A stretch of 64,000 bases of DNA from Mycolicibacterium fluoranthenivorans (GTDB taxonomy: Bacteria > Actinomycetota > Actinomycetes > Mycobacteriales > Mycobacteriaceae), in contig NZ_JAANOW010000001.1 of assembly GCF_011758805.1 (NCBI RefSeq), positions 1,054,001 to 1,118,000 of the forward strand, written 5' to 3'. The notes below the pieces were generated by a model, which worked only from the letters and a program-made list of their open reading frames with translations, was not told the DNA's origin and searched no databases. The translations under genes were made by a program, and so were the position numbers. Each line of letters begins with the position of its first letter. The stretch's first letter is position 1. Below are positions 9,703 through 19,230 of the stretch, in pieces.

Positions 9703-11426
9703 CCGCCGGCGACCTCGCGCTGCATCTCGCGCACCGCGTCGATGCGTTCCTGCAACTGCTCACGGGTGGCCGCGGCGACCGGCGGTCCGCCCCGGCGGCG
9801 GCGCAGCTCGTTGTGGATCCAGCCGTGCGGCCGGCCCGTGCGGTGGTGGAACGCCGACACCAGCACGTTGAGCTCGCGGCGCAGATCGCGCAGCTGGTTG
9901 TGGGTGGTGGGGGGCGGCACCGCGCCGGACGCCGTGCGCTTCTGCAGCTGCGCGTCCTGGCGGCGGTTCAGCAGGTCGCGCATCTGGGTGGTGTCGAGCA
10001 GGCCGGGGATACCGAGATAGTCGGCCTCCTCGTCGCTGCCCGCCGGAGTGGCGGTGCCGAAGGACGACCCCTCGAAGATCACCTGGTCCAGTTCGGCCTC
10101 GGCGCCGAGGTACTCGAACCCCCGGTCCATATCGGACTTCTCGTCCTTGCGCTTCTCGGCGTCGGCGAGCAGCTCGTCGTCGAGCCCGTCGGATTCCCGG
10201 TGCGGTTTGCCCAGCACGTGATTGCGCTGCGCCTCCATCTCCGAGGCCAGCTGCAGCAGGTTGGGTACCGAGGGCAGGAAGATGCTGGCCGTCTCGCCGG
10301 GCCGGCGGCTACGCACGAACCGGCCGATGGCCTGGGCGAAGAACAGCGGGGTGGACGCACTGGTGGCGTACACGCCGACGGCCAGGCGGGGCACGTCGAC
10401 GCCCTCGGACACCATGCGGACCGCGACCATCCAGCGGCTGCTGGAGTCGGAGAACTGCGAGATCTTGTTCGAGGCCGTCGGGTCGTCGGACAACACGACG
10501 GTCGGTTCCTCACCGGTGAGGGTGGTGAGCAGTTTGGCGTAGGCGCGGGCCGCGGTCTGGTCGGAGGCGATGACCATGGCGCCGGCGTCCGGGACGTGCT
10601 GGCGCTTCTGCTGCAGCCGGGTGTCGGCGGCCGCGAGCACCGCGGGCATCCATTCGCCCGCCGGGTTGAGGGCGGTGCGCCAGGCGCGCGCGGTCTGCTC
10701 GGCGGTGAGCGGTTCGCCCAGGCGCGCGGCGTGTTCTTCGCCGGCGCTGTCACGCCAGCGGGCCTCACCGGAGTAGGCCATGAAGATCACCGGGCGGACC
10801 ACGCCGTCGGCGAGTGCATCGGCGTAGCCGTAGACGTGGTCGGCCTGCGAGCGCTGGAATCCGGCGCCGTCGGTCTCGTAGTTGACGAATGGGATGGGGC
10901 TGTCATCGCTGCGGAACGGGGTACCGGTCAGGGCCAGCCGGTGGGTGGCGTCGCCGTACGCCTCGCGGATGCCGTCACCCCAGCTCTTCGCGTCTCCGCC
11001 GTGATGGATCTCGTCGAAGATGACGAGCGTCTTGTGGTTCTCGGTGCGCACCCGGTGCCGGGTGGGGTGGCTGGCCACCTGGGCGTAGGTGACCGCGATG
11101 CCGTGGTAGTCGCTGGAGGTGTGGCCGGCGGAGTTGCTGAATTTGGGGTCGATCGCGATGCCGAGCCGGGCCGCGGCCTGTGACCACTGGGTCTTGAGGT
11201 GTTCGGTGGGCACCACCACGACGACCTGCTCGACGGTGCGGTCGCTCAGCAACTCTCCGGCGATGCGCAGGGCGAAGGTGGTCTTGCCGGCGCCCGGGGT
11301 CGCGACAGCCAGGAAGTCCTTGGGCTTGGCAGACAGATACTTCACCAATGCCCGGCGTTGCCAGCCCCGCAAAGCCTGGGTGCTGGGTCCCCCGGCGCCG
11401 GAATTCGGCACTTCGTACGGCCGCAC
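9699..11426 (-). CDS. DEAD/DEAH-box (superfamily 2) helicase
   Basis: 575-residue SF2 helicase. Motif I is ATPGAGKTTFALR near residue 43, motif II is VIFDEIHHGG (DEIH), motif III is LALTGTPFRSD, and motifs V/VI are VRMVSEGVDVPRLAVGV and FAQAIGRFVRSRRPG. This is the compact XPB/RadD-like layout with a single SF2 core. The C-terminal 130 residues are charged, with a helix rich in Arg (LRDLRRELNVLVSAFHHRTG), and could bind nucleic acid. It uses a GTG start at 11426. A role in DNA repair or RNA metabolism is plausible, but the sequence does not specify it. Confidence 0.9.
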   Translation of the reverse strand: MRPYEVPNSGAGGPSTQALRGWQRRALVKYLSAKPKDFLAVATPGAGKTTFALRIAGELLSDRTVEQVVVVVPTEHLKTQWSQAAARLGIAIDPKFSNSAGHTSSDYHGIAVTYAQVASHPTRHRVRTENHKTLVIFDEIHHGGDAKSWGDGIREAYGDATHRLALTGTPFRSDDSPIPFVNYETDGAGFQRSQADHVYGYADALADGVVRPVIFMAYSGEARWRDSAGEEHAARLGEPLTAEQTARAWRTALNPAGEWMPAVLAAADTRLQQKRQHVPDAGAMVIASDQTAARAYAKLLTTLTGEEPTVVLSDDPTASNKISQFSDSSSRWMVAVRMVSEGVDVPRLAVGVYATSASTPLFFAQAIGRFVRSRRPGETASIFLPSVPNLLQLASEMEAQRNHVLGKPHRESDGLDDELLADAEKRKDEKSDMDRGFEYLGAEAELDQVIFEGSSFGTATPAGSDEEADYLGIPGLLDTTQMRDLLNRRQDAQLQKRTASGAVPPPTTHNQLRDLRRELNVLVSAFHHRTGRPHGWIHNELRRRRGGPPVAAATREQLQERIDAVREMQREVAGG

Positions 11427-11515
11427 CCGAGACTCCTATCTGGTCGAAGGGCAGTCTAGGGCAAGGGGTTCCGGGTGCGCATACCCGCAGCACGTGTCGC
11501 GGGTGGGCGCGCCGG

Positions 11516-12010
11516 TCAGACGAAGAAGTTGTCGTTCTTGACGAACCATTCCGCGCGTTCGGCATCGGTCATGTCGGCGAGGGCGCCCATGTTCTCGAAG
11601 TAGTGCTCGCGGGGCGCGCCGGGAGCAAAGAGCATCAGCAGCGAGGCGGGCGCGTCGGCGGTGTTGCGGAAGCCGTGGATACCGCCCGGCGGTACATAGA
11701 GGAAGTCGTTGACCCCGGCGGTCGACCAGTCGGTGCCGTCGTGGATCTCCACTTCGCCGCCCAGCACGAAGAACGCCTCGCTCATGGCGCGGTGGTAATG
11801 CGGGGCGGGGCCGCCGCCGCGGGGGCTGATCTCGACCCGGTACAGGCCGTAGTCGCCGTCGGTCTGCTGTTGATTCGCCAGGTAGTGATACTTGACCAGA
11901 CCGAAGGCGTCGTAGTCGGCGGGCTGGTCGCCGCGGCGCACCCAGGCGCTCACCTCGGGATCGTCCGCGGTGTAGCGGGGCGGCGGGTAGGGCGGCACGA
12001 TCAGCGACAT
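11516..12010 (-). CDS. Cupin-domain protein
   Basis: Single-domain cupin of 164 residues. Cupin motif 1 is PAPHYHRAMSEAFFVLGGE, with two His and a Glu as metal ligands, and motif 2 is VPPGGIHGFRNT, with the third His. This is the metal-binding small beta-barrel found in quercetinase-like dioxygenases and in regulators. The N-terminal YPPPRYTADDPEVSAWVR is Pro-rich. The ATG at 12010 was chosen because the upstream extension (MGLLGCGRRRVNR) lacks family character. It lies between the helicase and the divergent deacetylase. The substrate cannot be predicted. Confidence 0.85.
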   Translation of the reverse strand: MSLIVPPYPPPRYTADDPEVSAWVRRGDQPADYDAFGLVKYHYLANQQQTDGDYGLYRVEISPRGGGPAPHYHRAMSEAFFVLGGEVEIHDGTDWSTAGVNDFLYVPPGGIHGFRNTADAPASLLMLFAPGAPREHYFENMGALADMTDAERAEWFVKNDNFFV

Positions 12011-12100
12011 CCGGTTCACCCTACGTCGGCCGCACCCCAGCAAACCCACAGTTGCGCGACACAGTCCGTTCAGAGTCGGTGCCTAGCCTCCGGACAGGTG

Positions 12101-12874
12101 ATGACCAGGCGGATGTTCCTGGCGGCCGGGTCCGCCACCGTCGTGGCCTGTGTGTCGGCGCCGCGGGCATCGGCCGCGCTGGACCCGGCGGCGGTGGTGG
12201 GACAGAACGGCCGGCGGGTGCCCACCCAGTGGGGGATGGCGCTGCCGGGGATCGCCACATCGTTCGTGCCGAACGGCCGGGAGCTCGCCCTGACCTTCGA
12301 CGCCTGCCGGGGCGGCTGCGACGACGCCCTGCTGGACACCTTGAGGCGCAACCAGGTTCCCGCCGTGCTGTTCTTCAACGCCAAGTGGATCGACCAGCAC
12401 CCCGACCGGGCCGCCGAGCTGGCCGCCGACCCGTTGTTCGAGATCGGCAACCACGGCACCAGGCATGTGCCGCTGTCGGTGACCGGCCGTTCCGCCTACG
12501 GCATCGCAGGCACCCGCTCGGCGGCCGAGGTGGTCGACGAGGTGTGGGCCAGCCATCAGAAGATCGCCGCGCTGACCGGAAAGCCCCCGACCTGGTTCCG
12601 GCCCGGCACGGCGCACTACGACGATGTCGCGGTGGCGATCGTGGCGGAACTCGGTGAGCGGCCGCTGGGGTTCACGGTCAACGGCGACGCCGGGGCGACG
12701 CTGCCGGCGGCGAAGGTGCGTGCCACCGTGCTGGGCGCCGCCCCGGGGGCGATCGTCATATCGCATATGAACCACCCGGAGGGCGGGACGGCCGCCGGGT
12801 ATGCCGCCGCGATCCCGCAGTTACGCGCGGCCGGATGGGAGTTCGTCCCACTGCGTGACCGGGTGGTCCAGTGA
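12101..12874 (+). CDS. Exported polysaccharide deacetylase (NodB family), Tat signal
   Basis: Predicted extracytoplasmic carbohydrate esterase of 257 residues. The N-terminus [20 protein letters not shown] carries twin arginines before a hydrophobic stretch and an A-x-A-like cleavage site, indicating Tat export. NodB motifs: [10 protein letters not shown] (motif 1, first Asp), [12 protein letters not shown] (motif 2, HxxxH metal site), and [10 protein letters not shown] (motif 3, Arg-Pro-Gly). Near the C-terminus, [12 protein letters not shown] supplies the late His. A GTG directly before the ATG at 12101 is an alternative start. Its last 54 bases overlap the 3' end of the convergent SDR gene. 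Likely acts on cell-wall glycan. Confidence 0.88.
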   Translation: MTRRMFLAAGSATVVACVSAPRASAALDPAAVVGQNGRRVPTQWGMALPGIATSFVPNGRELALTFDACRGGCDDALLDTLRRNQVPAVLFFNAKWIDQHPDRAAELAADPLFEIGNHGTRHVPLSVTGRSAYGIAGTRSAAEVVDEVWASHQKIAALTGKPPTWFRPGTAHYDDVAVAIVAELGERPLGFTVNGDAGATLPAAKVRATVLGAAPGAIVISHMNHPEGGTAAGYAAAIPQLRAAGWEFVPLRDRVVQ

Positions 12875-13762
12875 ATCGGGGTAGGTCACGCCGGTGAGCT
12901 CCTCGGATACCGCCCACAGCCGGCGCTGCGTCTCGACGTCATAGGAGTATTCGCTGGACGTCACCACCTTGGGGTGGCCCTTCTGTTCGGCGAAGCCGTC
13001 GGGCCCGTAGTACTGACCGCCCAGCGCGCCGGGATCGGTGGCGGCTCGCAGTGTCGGCAGCGCGCCCATCGCGGCTTCCTGGAACAGCACCCGTGCGACC
13101 GGGAGCGCCAGCTGTAAGGCGCGCGGCAGGTGTCGCGCGAGTTCGGTGTCGGAGCCGCCCGGGTGCGCGGCCAGCGCCGTGGTGCGCTGTCCGGACAACC
13201 GGCGCTGGAGCTCATAGGTGAACATCAGATTGGCCAGCTTGGACTGGCCGTACGCGACGAGCCGGTGGTAGTCGCGCTCCCACTGCAGATCCTCGAACCG
13301 GATGGCGCGGGCGAAGCGGTGCCCGATGCTGCTGACCGTCACCACGCGGGAACCGGGCACCGGCAGCAGCCGGTCGAGCAGCAGGCCGGTGAGGGCGAAG
13401 TGGCCGAGGTGATTGGTGCCGAACTGCAGCTCGAATCCGTCGGCGGTGGTCTGCTTGGGCGGGGTCATCACCCCGGCGTTGTTGATCAACAGGTCGATGG
13501 TGTCGTACGTGCTCTTGAGTTCGCCGGCGGCCTCCCGGACCGAGGCGAGCGAGCCGAGGTCCAGTCGCTGCACCACGACATCGCCGCCGATCCGCTCGGC
13601 AGCCGCCCGGCCCTTGTCGAGATCGCGGACGGCGAGTACGACGTGTGCCCCCTTGGCGGCGAGCGCCTTAGCGGTTTCGTACCCGAGGCCGGTGTTGGCC
13701 CCGGTGACGACGGCGGTGCGGCCGGTCTGATCGGGAATGTTGGCGGCGGTCCAGTTCGGCAT
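12821..13762 (-). CDS. Short-chain dehydrogenase/reductase, paralogue of the gene at 7895
   Basis: 313-residue NAD(P)-dependent oxidoreductase. Cofactor motif TGANTGLG, then LLINNAGVM, catalytic Ser in VSSIGHR, and YGQSKLAN. The protein shares long identical stretches with the SDR at 7895-8824 (for example [18 protein letters not shown]) and similar C-termini ([11 protein letters not shown]), indicating a duplication. The ATG at 13762 faces the divergent TetR gene across 98 bp that contain an 18-bp palindrome, so TetR repression is likely. The 3' end extends 54 bp into the convergent deacetylase gene, an unusually long convergent overlap; the last 15 or so residues ([14 protein letters not shown]) may be a recent extension. 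Confidence 0.9.
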   Translation of the reverse strand: MPNWTAANIPDQTGRTAVVTGANTGLGYETAKALAAKGAHVVLAVRDLDKGRAAAERIGGDVVVQRLDLGSLASVREAAGELKSTYDTIDLLINNAGVMTPPKQTTADGFELQFGTNHLGHFALTGLLLDRLLPVPGSRVVTVSSIGHRFARAIRFEDLQWERDYHRLVAYGQSKLANLMFTYELQRRLSGQRTTALAAHPGGSDTELARHLPRALQLALPVARVLFQEAAMGALPTLRAATDPGALGGQYYGPDGFAEQKGHPKVVTSSEYSYDVETQRRLWAVSEELTGVTYPDSLDHPVTQWDELPSGRA

Positions 13763-13806
13763 GAGAAACTCCTTGAGAGGGTTAAGCGGAGTGTGTCCTC
13801 CGGTTG

Positions 13807-13824
13807 GTTCCGAATATACGGAAC
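13807..13824. promoter_or_regulatory. Palindromic operator between divergent SDR and TetR genes
   Basis: The sequence GTTCCGAATATACGGAAC is an inverted repeat in which 8 of 9 base pairs match. It sits in the 98-bp gap between the starts of the SDR (13762) and the TetR regulator (13861). TetR repressors typically bind such short palindromes in the shared promoter of their own gene and a divergent target, so this is the best candidate operator. Confidence 0.7.
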
Positions 13825-13860
13825 GCACGCCCCGCTTGTTTGTTCCCGGAGGTGGTGGCG

Positions 13861-14403
13861 ATGCGCGCCGATGCGGCCCGTAACCGTGCGCGGGTGCTCG
13901 AGGTCGCCTACGAGACCTTCGCGGCCGACGGCCTCGGTGTGCCGATCGATGAGATCGCGCGCCGGGCCGGCGTCGGCGCAGGCACGGTCTACCGGCACTT
14001 CCCCGCCAAGGAGGACCTCTACCGGGCCGTGGTCGCCGAACGGATCCGCACCATCGTCGACGAGGCGCGAAGCCTGCTGGGCTCGGGGGATCCGGGCACC
14101 GGGTTGTTCGACTTCCTGCGGTCGATGGTGCTGCAGTGGGGTGCCGCCGACCGTGGGCTGGTGGACGCACTGGCCGGTGTGGGCATCGACATCAACTGTG
14201 TCGTCCCGGAATCCGAAGGGGAGTTCCTGGCGATCCTCGGCGAGCTGCTGGCCGCCGCGCAACGGGCCGGGTCCGTGCGGGCGGACGTCACCGTGCCCGA
14301 GGTGAAGGCGTTGCTGGTGGGTTGCCAGGCCATCCAGGCCTATAACCCCGCGGTTGCCGAACATGCCACCGACGTGGTGCTCGACGGGCTTCGCGCTCAG
14401 TGA
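13861..14403 (+). CDS. TetR/AcrR family transcriptional regulator
   Basis: 180-residue repressor-type protein. The N-terminal helix-turn-helix covers roughly residues 8-50 ([20 protein letters not shown], then [20 protein letters not shown]). The ligand-binding C-terminal domain is all-helical and family-variable. The ATG at 13861 fits a short N-terminal arm before the HTH; the upstream in-frame ATG at 13804 would place the coding start inside the putative operator and is less likely. Divergent from the SDR at 12821-13762, which is its probable target. Its stop lies 5 bp before the first CIRCE element of groEL. Confidence 0.88.
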   Translation: MRADAARNRARVLEVAYETFAADGLGVPIDEIARRAGVGAGTVYRHFPAKEDLYRAVVAERIRTIVDEARSLLGSGDPGTGLFDFLRSMVLQWGAADRGLVDALAGVGIDINCVVPESEGEFLAILGELLAAAQRAGSVRADVTVPEVKALLVGCQAIQAYNPAVAEHATDVVLDGLRAQ

Positions 14404-14408
14404 AGCAC

Positions 14409-14435
14409 CTTGCACTCGCCATGGTCGAGTGCTAA
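14409..14435. promoter_or_regulatory. CIRCE operator 1 (HrcA site) upstream of groEL
   Basis: Inverted repeat CTTGCACTC - 9 nt - GAGTGCTAA. Consensus CIRCE is TTAGCACTC-N9-GAGTGCTAA; the right arm is perfect and the left arm has two mismatches. HrcA binds CIRCE to repress chaperonin genes until heat shock. Confidence 0.9.
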
Positions 14436-14443
14436 GAACGTAG

Positions 14444-14470
14444 TTGGCACTCTCGATACGTGAGTGCTAG
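14444..14470. promoter_or_regulatory. CIRCE operator 2 (HrcA site) upstream of groEL
   Basis: Second CIRCE: TTGGCACTC - 9 nt - GAGTGCTAG, one mismatch from consensus in each arm. It begins 8 bp after the first, so the two operators are in tandem with centres 35 bp apart and lie about 100 bp before the groEL start codon. Confidence 0.9.
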
Positions 14471-14489
14471 GTCGGGACGGTGAGGCTAG

Positions 14490-16196
<1,707 letters not shown>

Positions 16197-16210
16197 GTCC
16201 TTTCACGAGA

Positions 16211-16247
16211 AAAGCCCCGGTGCGCTCTGCGCGCCGGGGCTTTTTCG
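16211..16247 (+). terminator. Rho-independent terminator of groEL
   Basis: Stem AAAGCCCCGG paired with CCGGGGCTTT around a 13-nt loop, followed by a run of T, starting 15 bp after the groEL stop codon. Confidence 0.9.
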
Positions 16248-16255
16248 TTATCCCC

Positions 16256-16309
16256 AGTGTGGGATTCATGCACAGGCAGTCGCCGATTCCGGTGCGCAGG
16301 ACCCACACT
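16256..16309. repeat. Palindromic element A, upstream copy (bracketing nuclease gene 1)
   Basis: Arms AGTGTGGG (16256-16263) and CCCACACT (16302-16309) are perfect complements separated by 38 nt, with weaker inner pairing (GCAC with GTGC). A second copy with the same arms and the same 38-nt spacing lies at 17178-17231. Within the spacer, 18 of 38 positions agree between copies, in blocks TGCAC, TCGC and CGCAG. The element ends 28 bp before the start codon of the enclosed gene and begins just after the groEL terminator. Confidence 0.85.
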
Positions 16310-16337
16310 CGTCGGGGTGCGCGGCGACTGTTCGCAC

Positions 16338-17171
16338 ATGCAACCGTTCATCGGCAGTGTCGAGATCCGCCGGGGTGCGCTCACCCGACGCGGGCTGGCG
16401 CGTGACCACGTCGCCCTCTACCGCGATGTGTACGTGCGGCGCGATATCGAGCTGACGGCCCGGATCAGGGCGCAGGCGGCCTGGTTGTCTTCGGGTGCCA
16501 CTCTGGCGGGTGTCTCTGCCGCGGCGGTGCTCGGCACGAAGTGGCTCAACCCGAACATGCCTGCCGAGATCATCCGCGCGGACAGGCATGCGCAGGCGGG
16601 AATTGTCGTACACACCTGGCAGCTCGGCGAGCGAGAGACCTGTCGAGCGGGCGGAGCGGAGTGCACCACACCTGCGCGTACGGCGTTCGATCTGGGTCGG
16701 CGGTACGCCGCGCAGGTAGCTGTTCCGGTGCTCGATGCGTTGATGAACGCGACGGGCGTGACACGCGAAGAGGTGGCGGTCGTCATCGACGCCCATCCCG
16801 GGTTTCGCGGCGTGGCCAACGTGCGGGCCGTGCTGGATCTCGTGGACGGTGGTGCCGAGTCGCCGCAGGAGAGCAGGCTCCGGCTGCTTCTGGTCGAGGC
16901 GGGTCTGCCGCGTCCCGAAACCCAGATCGTGTTTCGCGATCTGCGAATCCGGGTCGACCTGGGGTGGCGCAGGTGGAAGGTGGCCGTCGAATACGACGGC
17001 GTCCAGCATTGGTCCGACGCCCGGCAACGCTCCTGGGATATCGACCGGATCGCGCTACTCGAGGATGCTGGTTGGTCGGTGGTGCGCGTCAGCGCCGAGA
17101 TGATGGCACGTCCGGACGTCATCGCGGCGCGGGTCCGCGCGAAGCTGCGGGCGGCGGGGTGCCCGATCTGA
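16338..17171 (+). CDS. AbiEi-like N-domain plus DUF559 (Vsr-like) nuclease-domain protein, copy 1
   Basis: 277-residue protein with two parts. Residues about 1-150 resemble the wHTH-containing AbiEi antitoxin-like family (RGVYV-type motif seen as RDVYVRRDIELTARIRAQA, then AGVSAAAVLG). Residues about 170-270 look like DUF559, a Vsr/PD-(D/E)XK-fold nuclease domain: SPQESRLRLLLVEAGLPRP, the Asp in RVDLGW, then VAVEYDGVQHW and DIDRIALLEDAGWSVVRV. Candidate catalytic residues (Glu, Asp, Glu) are all retained. The ATG at 16338 gives an N-terminus matching the paralogue at 52678-53538. The gene is bracketed by two copies of palindrome A. It has no homologue at this place in the M. tuberculosis order, so it is an insertion. 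A partner toxin gene is absent, so a classical AbiE system is unlikely. Confidence 0.85.
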   Translation: MQPFIGSVEIRRGALTRRGLARDHVALYRDVYVRRDIELTARIRAQAAWLSSGATLAGVSAAAVLGTKWLNPNMPAEIIRADRHAQAGIVVHTWQLGERETCRAGGAECTTPARTAFDLGRRYAAQVAVPVLDALMNATGVTREEVAVVIDAHPGFRGVANVRAVLDLVDGGAESPQESRLRLLLVEAGLPRPETQIVFRDLRIRVDLGWRRWKVAVEYDGVQHWSDARQRSWDIDRIALLEDAGWSVVRVSAEMMARPDVIAARVRAKLRAAGCPI

Positions 17172-17177
17172 GGAGTG

Positions 17178-17231
17178 AGTGTGGGTGCTGTGCACGCGAA
17201 TTCGCATTACTGCGAACGCAGCACCCACACT
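17178..17231. repeat. Palindromic element A, downstream copy (bracketing nuclease gene 1)
   Basis: Arms AGTGTGGG and CCCACACT with a 38-nt spacer, identical in arms and spacing to 16256-16309. Here pairing extends outward and inward to 16 bp (17177-17192 with 17217-17232) with one mismatch. It begins 6 bp after the nuclease gene stop and ends 13 bp before the stop of the convergent MFS gene, so it may also work as a two-way terminator. Confidence 0.88.
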
Positions 17232-17244
17232 CGCGCCGATTTCC

Positions 17245-18561
17245 CTAGATATCGGCCAACGGCGTCGGCTTGAGCGCCAGCGTGGCGGCCACACTGATCA
17301 CCGCAGTGCCGGCCAGGTACGCGCACGCGATCCACGGTGCACCGCCCGCGGCACCGATCAGGGCGGTGAGGATCAGCGGGGTCAGGCCCGACGCGTACAC
17401 CCCGGACAGCTGATACACCGTCGACAATCCGGTGTAGCGGATCCGGGCCGGGAACAAGGACGCGTACAGCGTTCCCTGCGCCCCGTAGAACAGGGCGTGG
17501 ATGACCCCGAACACCACCAGCATGGCCACCGCGTACAGCGCGATGTCCTTGGTGCCGAACAAGGCGAACACCGGGAACACGGCCACCCCATAGGCCGCGA
17601 TGCCGGTGGCGTAGACGCGTTTGGCGCCGTACCTGTCGGTCAGTAGCCCCGAGACCGGAAGCAACGCGGCCATCAACAGTGCGGCCACCGTGACCGACAC
17701 CAGCACCGGCACCTTCTCCAGCTTCAGCGTGCCGGTGGCGTAGGAGATGGCGAAGACGCCCCAGGTGTTGAAGGCCGCGCCCTCGCCCCAACGCGACAGC
17801 ATGCCCAGCACCGTCGAGCGCAGCACCGGCGGCTTGAACACCTCGCGCAGCGGCACGGCGGCGCGCTCGTCGCTGTCGCGCACCTTCTCGAAAGCCGGTG
17901 TCTCACTGGCGCGTAGCCGCACCACGACACCGAACACCACCAACGCGATGCTGAGCAGGAACGCGATGCGCCAACCGTAGGCCAGGAACGCCGCATCCGA
18001 GAGCGTGGCCTGCAGAACGGCGAACACCCCGGTTCCCAGCGCCAACCCGAGGGCCAGCCCGATCTGAGGCACGCTGCCGAACAGGCCCCGCTTCTGGGTA
18101 GGACTGTGCTCGACGGCCAGCAGCACCGCGCCGGCCCATTCACCGCCGAGTGCGAAACCCTGCACGATGCGCAACAACAGCAGCAGGATCGGCGCCGCGA
18201 TACCGATCTGCGCCGCCGTGGGCAGCAGGCCCATCAGCGCGGTGGCCCCGCCCATCAGGAACATCGTCAGCGCGAGTGTCTTCTTGCGGCCGATGCGGTC
18301 CCCGACGTGGCCGAACACGAACCCGCCGATGGGACGCACCACGAAGCCGACCGCGAATGTCGCGAACGACAGCAGCGTGCCGACGAACGTCGTCTGGTCC
18401 GGGAAGAACGCATGGCTGAACACCAGGCTCGCCGCGGTGGCGTAGAGGAAGAAGTCGTACCACTCGATGGTGGTGCCGACCAGGCTCGCCCACAGGGCGG
18501 TGCGCGCCTGAGGAGAGAGGGTCCGGCCCTGGTCGCCGGGGGCCGGTGCGGTGACAGTCAC
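17245..18561 (-). CDS. MFS transporter, metabolite:H+ symporter (MHS) type
   Basis: About 438 residues with roughly 12 hydrophobic helices. The N-terminal signature SLVGTTIEWYDFFLY and the loop motif GHVGDRIGRKKTL are typical of the MHS branch (ShiA/ProP/KgtP-like) of the major facilitator superfamily. The second-half loop reads LLTDRYGAKRVYA. The start is uncertain: a GTG at 18561 (MTVTAPAP) or a TTG at 18570, both in frame; I took the GTG. The substrate is probably a small organic acid or osmolyte, but is not determinable. It is followed on the same strand, after a gap, by a TetR-SDR pair and may share their regulation. Confidence 0.88.
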   Translation of the reverse strand: MTVTAPAPGDQGRTLSPQARTALWASLVGTTIEWYDFFLYATAASLVFSHAFFPDQTTFVGTLLSFATFAVGFVVRPIGGFVFGHVGDRIGRKKTLALTMFLMGGATALMGLLPTAAQIGIAAPILLLLLRIVQGFALGGEWAGAVLLAVEHSPTQKRGLFGSVPQIGLALGLALGTGVFAVLQATLSDAAFLAYGWRIAFLLSIALVVFGVVVRLRASETPAFEKVRDSDERAAVPLREVFKPPVLRSTVLGMLSRWGEGAAFNTWGVFAISYATGTLKLEKVPVLVSVTVAALLMAALLPVSGLLTDRYGAKRVYATGIAAYGVAVFPVFALFGTKDIALYAVAMLVVFGVIHALFYGAQGTLYASLFPARIRYTGLSTVYQLSGVYASGLTPLILTALIGAAGGAPWIACAYLAGTAVISVAATLALKPTPLADI

Positions 18562-18636
18562 GGAAATCAATCAACGCACATGGCTGTGGCGGGTGACCAG
18601 ATTTGGACACAGCGTGATTCGAAATGGCGCCGCGGC

Positions 18637-19230
18637 TCACGAGGCGGCGCGCAGCCATATCTCCGTACAGGTCTTGCGTGCCTGTGTCAGGCGGGCGGGC
18701 GACACCCGGGAGGCTTGATAGAAATTGCGTTCGATCATCCAGCACAGTGCCTCGGCGATCGCCGACGACTGGTCGGGCCCCTTGCCGGCGGGCACGCCCA
18801 TGTGCTCGAGGATGGCCGTGATCGCCCCGATGAAGATGTCGGCGGTCGCCTTCCACAGCTCATCGAGCTGCGGGATGGTGGCGGCAAGGTCGATCGCGGT
18901 GCGCATGACGACACCGTGTTCGCGCCACAGGTCCTCGGTCCGCCTCATGGCGGTGTCGATCGCCTGCGCCCCGCTGGCGGCGTCTTCGGTTGCGGCGCGC
19001 GACTTCTCGTGTAGTACCGCGACGGTGCGAGCGAACAGGGCGGTGATGACCTCTTGTTTCGAGCCGAAATAGAAGTAGAGCGCGCCTCTGGTGATGCCGG
19101 CACCTTCGGCGACGTCGGCGATCGTCATCGCGTCGTACCCGATGGTGCTCAGCAACTGTTCAGCCGCGTCCAGGATCGCGGCCTCACGGAGGTCGCCCTT
19201 GCGTGGTTCGCCGGATCGCCGCCTGGTCAA
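18637..19230 (-). CDS. TetR family transcriptional regulator
   Basis: 197-residue TetR protein. HTH: AILDAAEQLLSTIGYDAMTI, then ADVAEGAGITRGALYFYFGSKQ. The C-terminal helices contain AEALCWMIERNFYQAS. The likely start is a TTG at 19230 that overlaps the stop of the upstream SDR gene as TTGA, so the two are translationally coupled. Longer frames upstream run through the SDR gene. The 21-bp palindrome at 20096-20116, before the SDR, is its probable operator, making the pair self-regulated. Confidence 0.85.
   Translation of the reverse strand: MTRRRSGEPRKGDLREAAILDAAEQLLSTIGYDAMTIADVAEGAGITRGALYFYFGSKQEVITALFARTVAVLHEKSRAATEDAASGAQAIDTAMRRTEDLWREHGVVMRTAIDLAATIPQLDELWKATADIFIGAITAILEHMGVPAGKGPDQSSAIAEALCWMIERNFYQASRVSPARLTQARKTCTEIWLRAAS

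Noticed and set aside
16338..17171. Classical AbiE toxin-antitoxin system
   Set aside because: No AbiEii-type nucleotidyltransferase toxin gene lies beside either copy, and each carries a nuclease-like C-terminal domain of its own.
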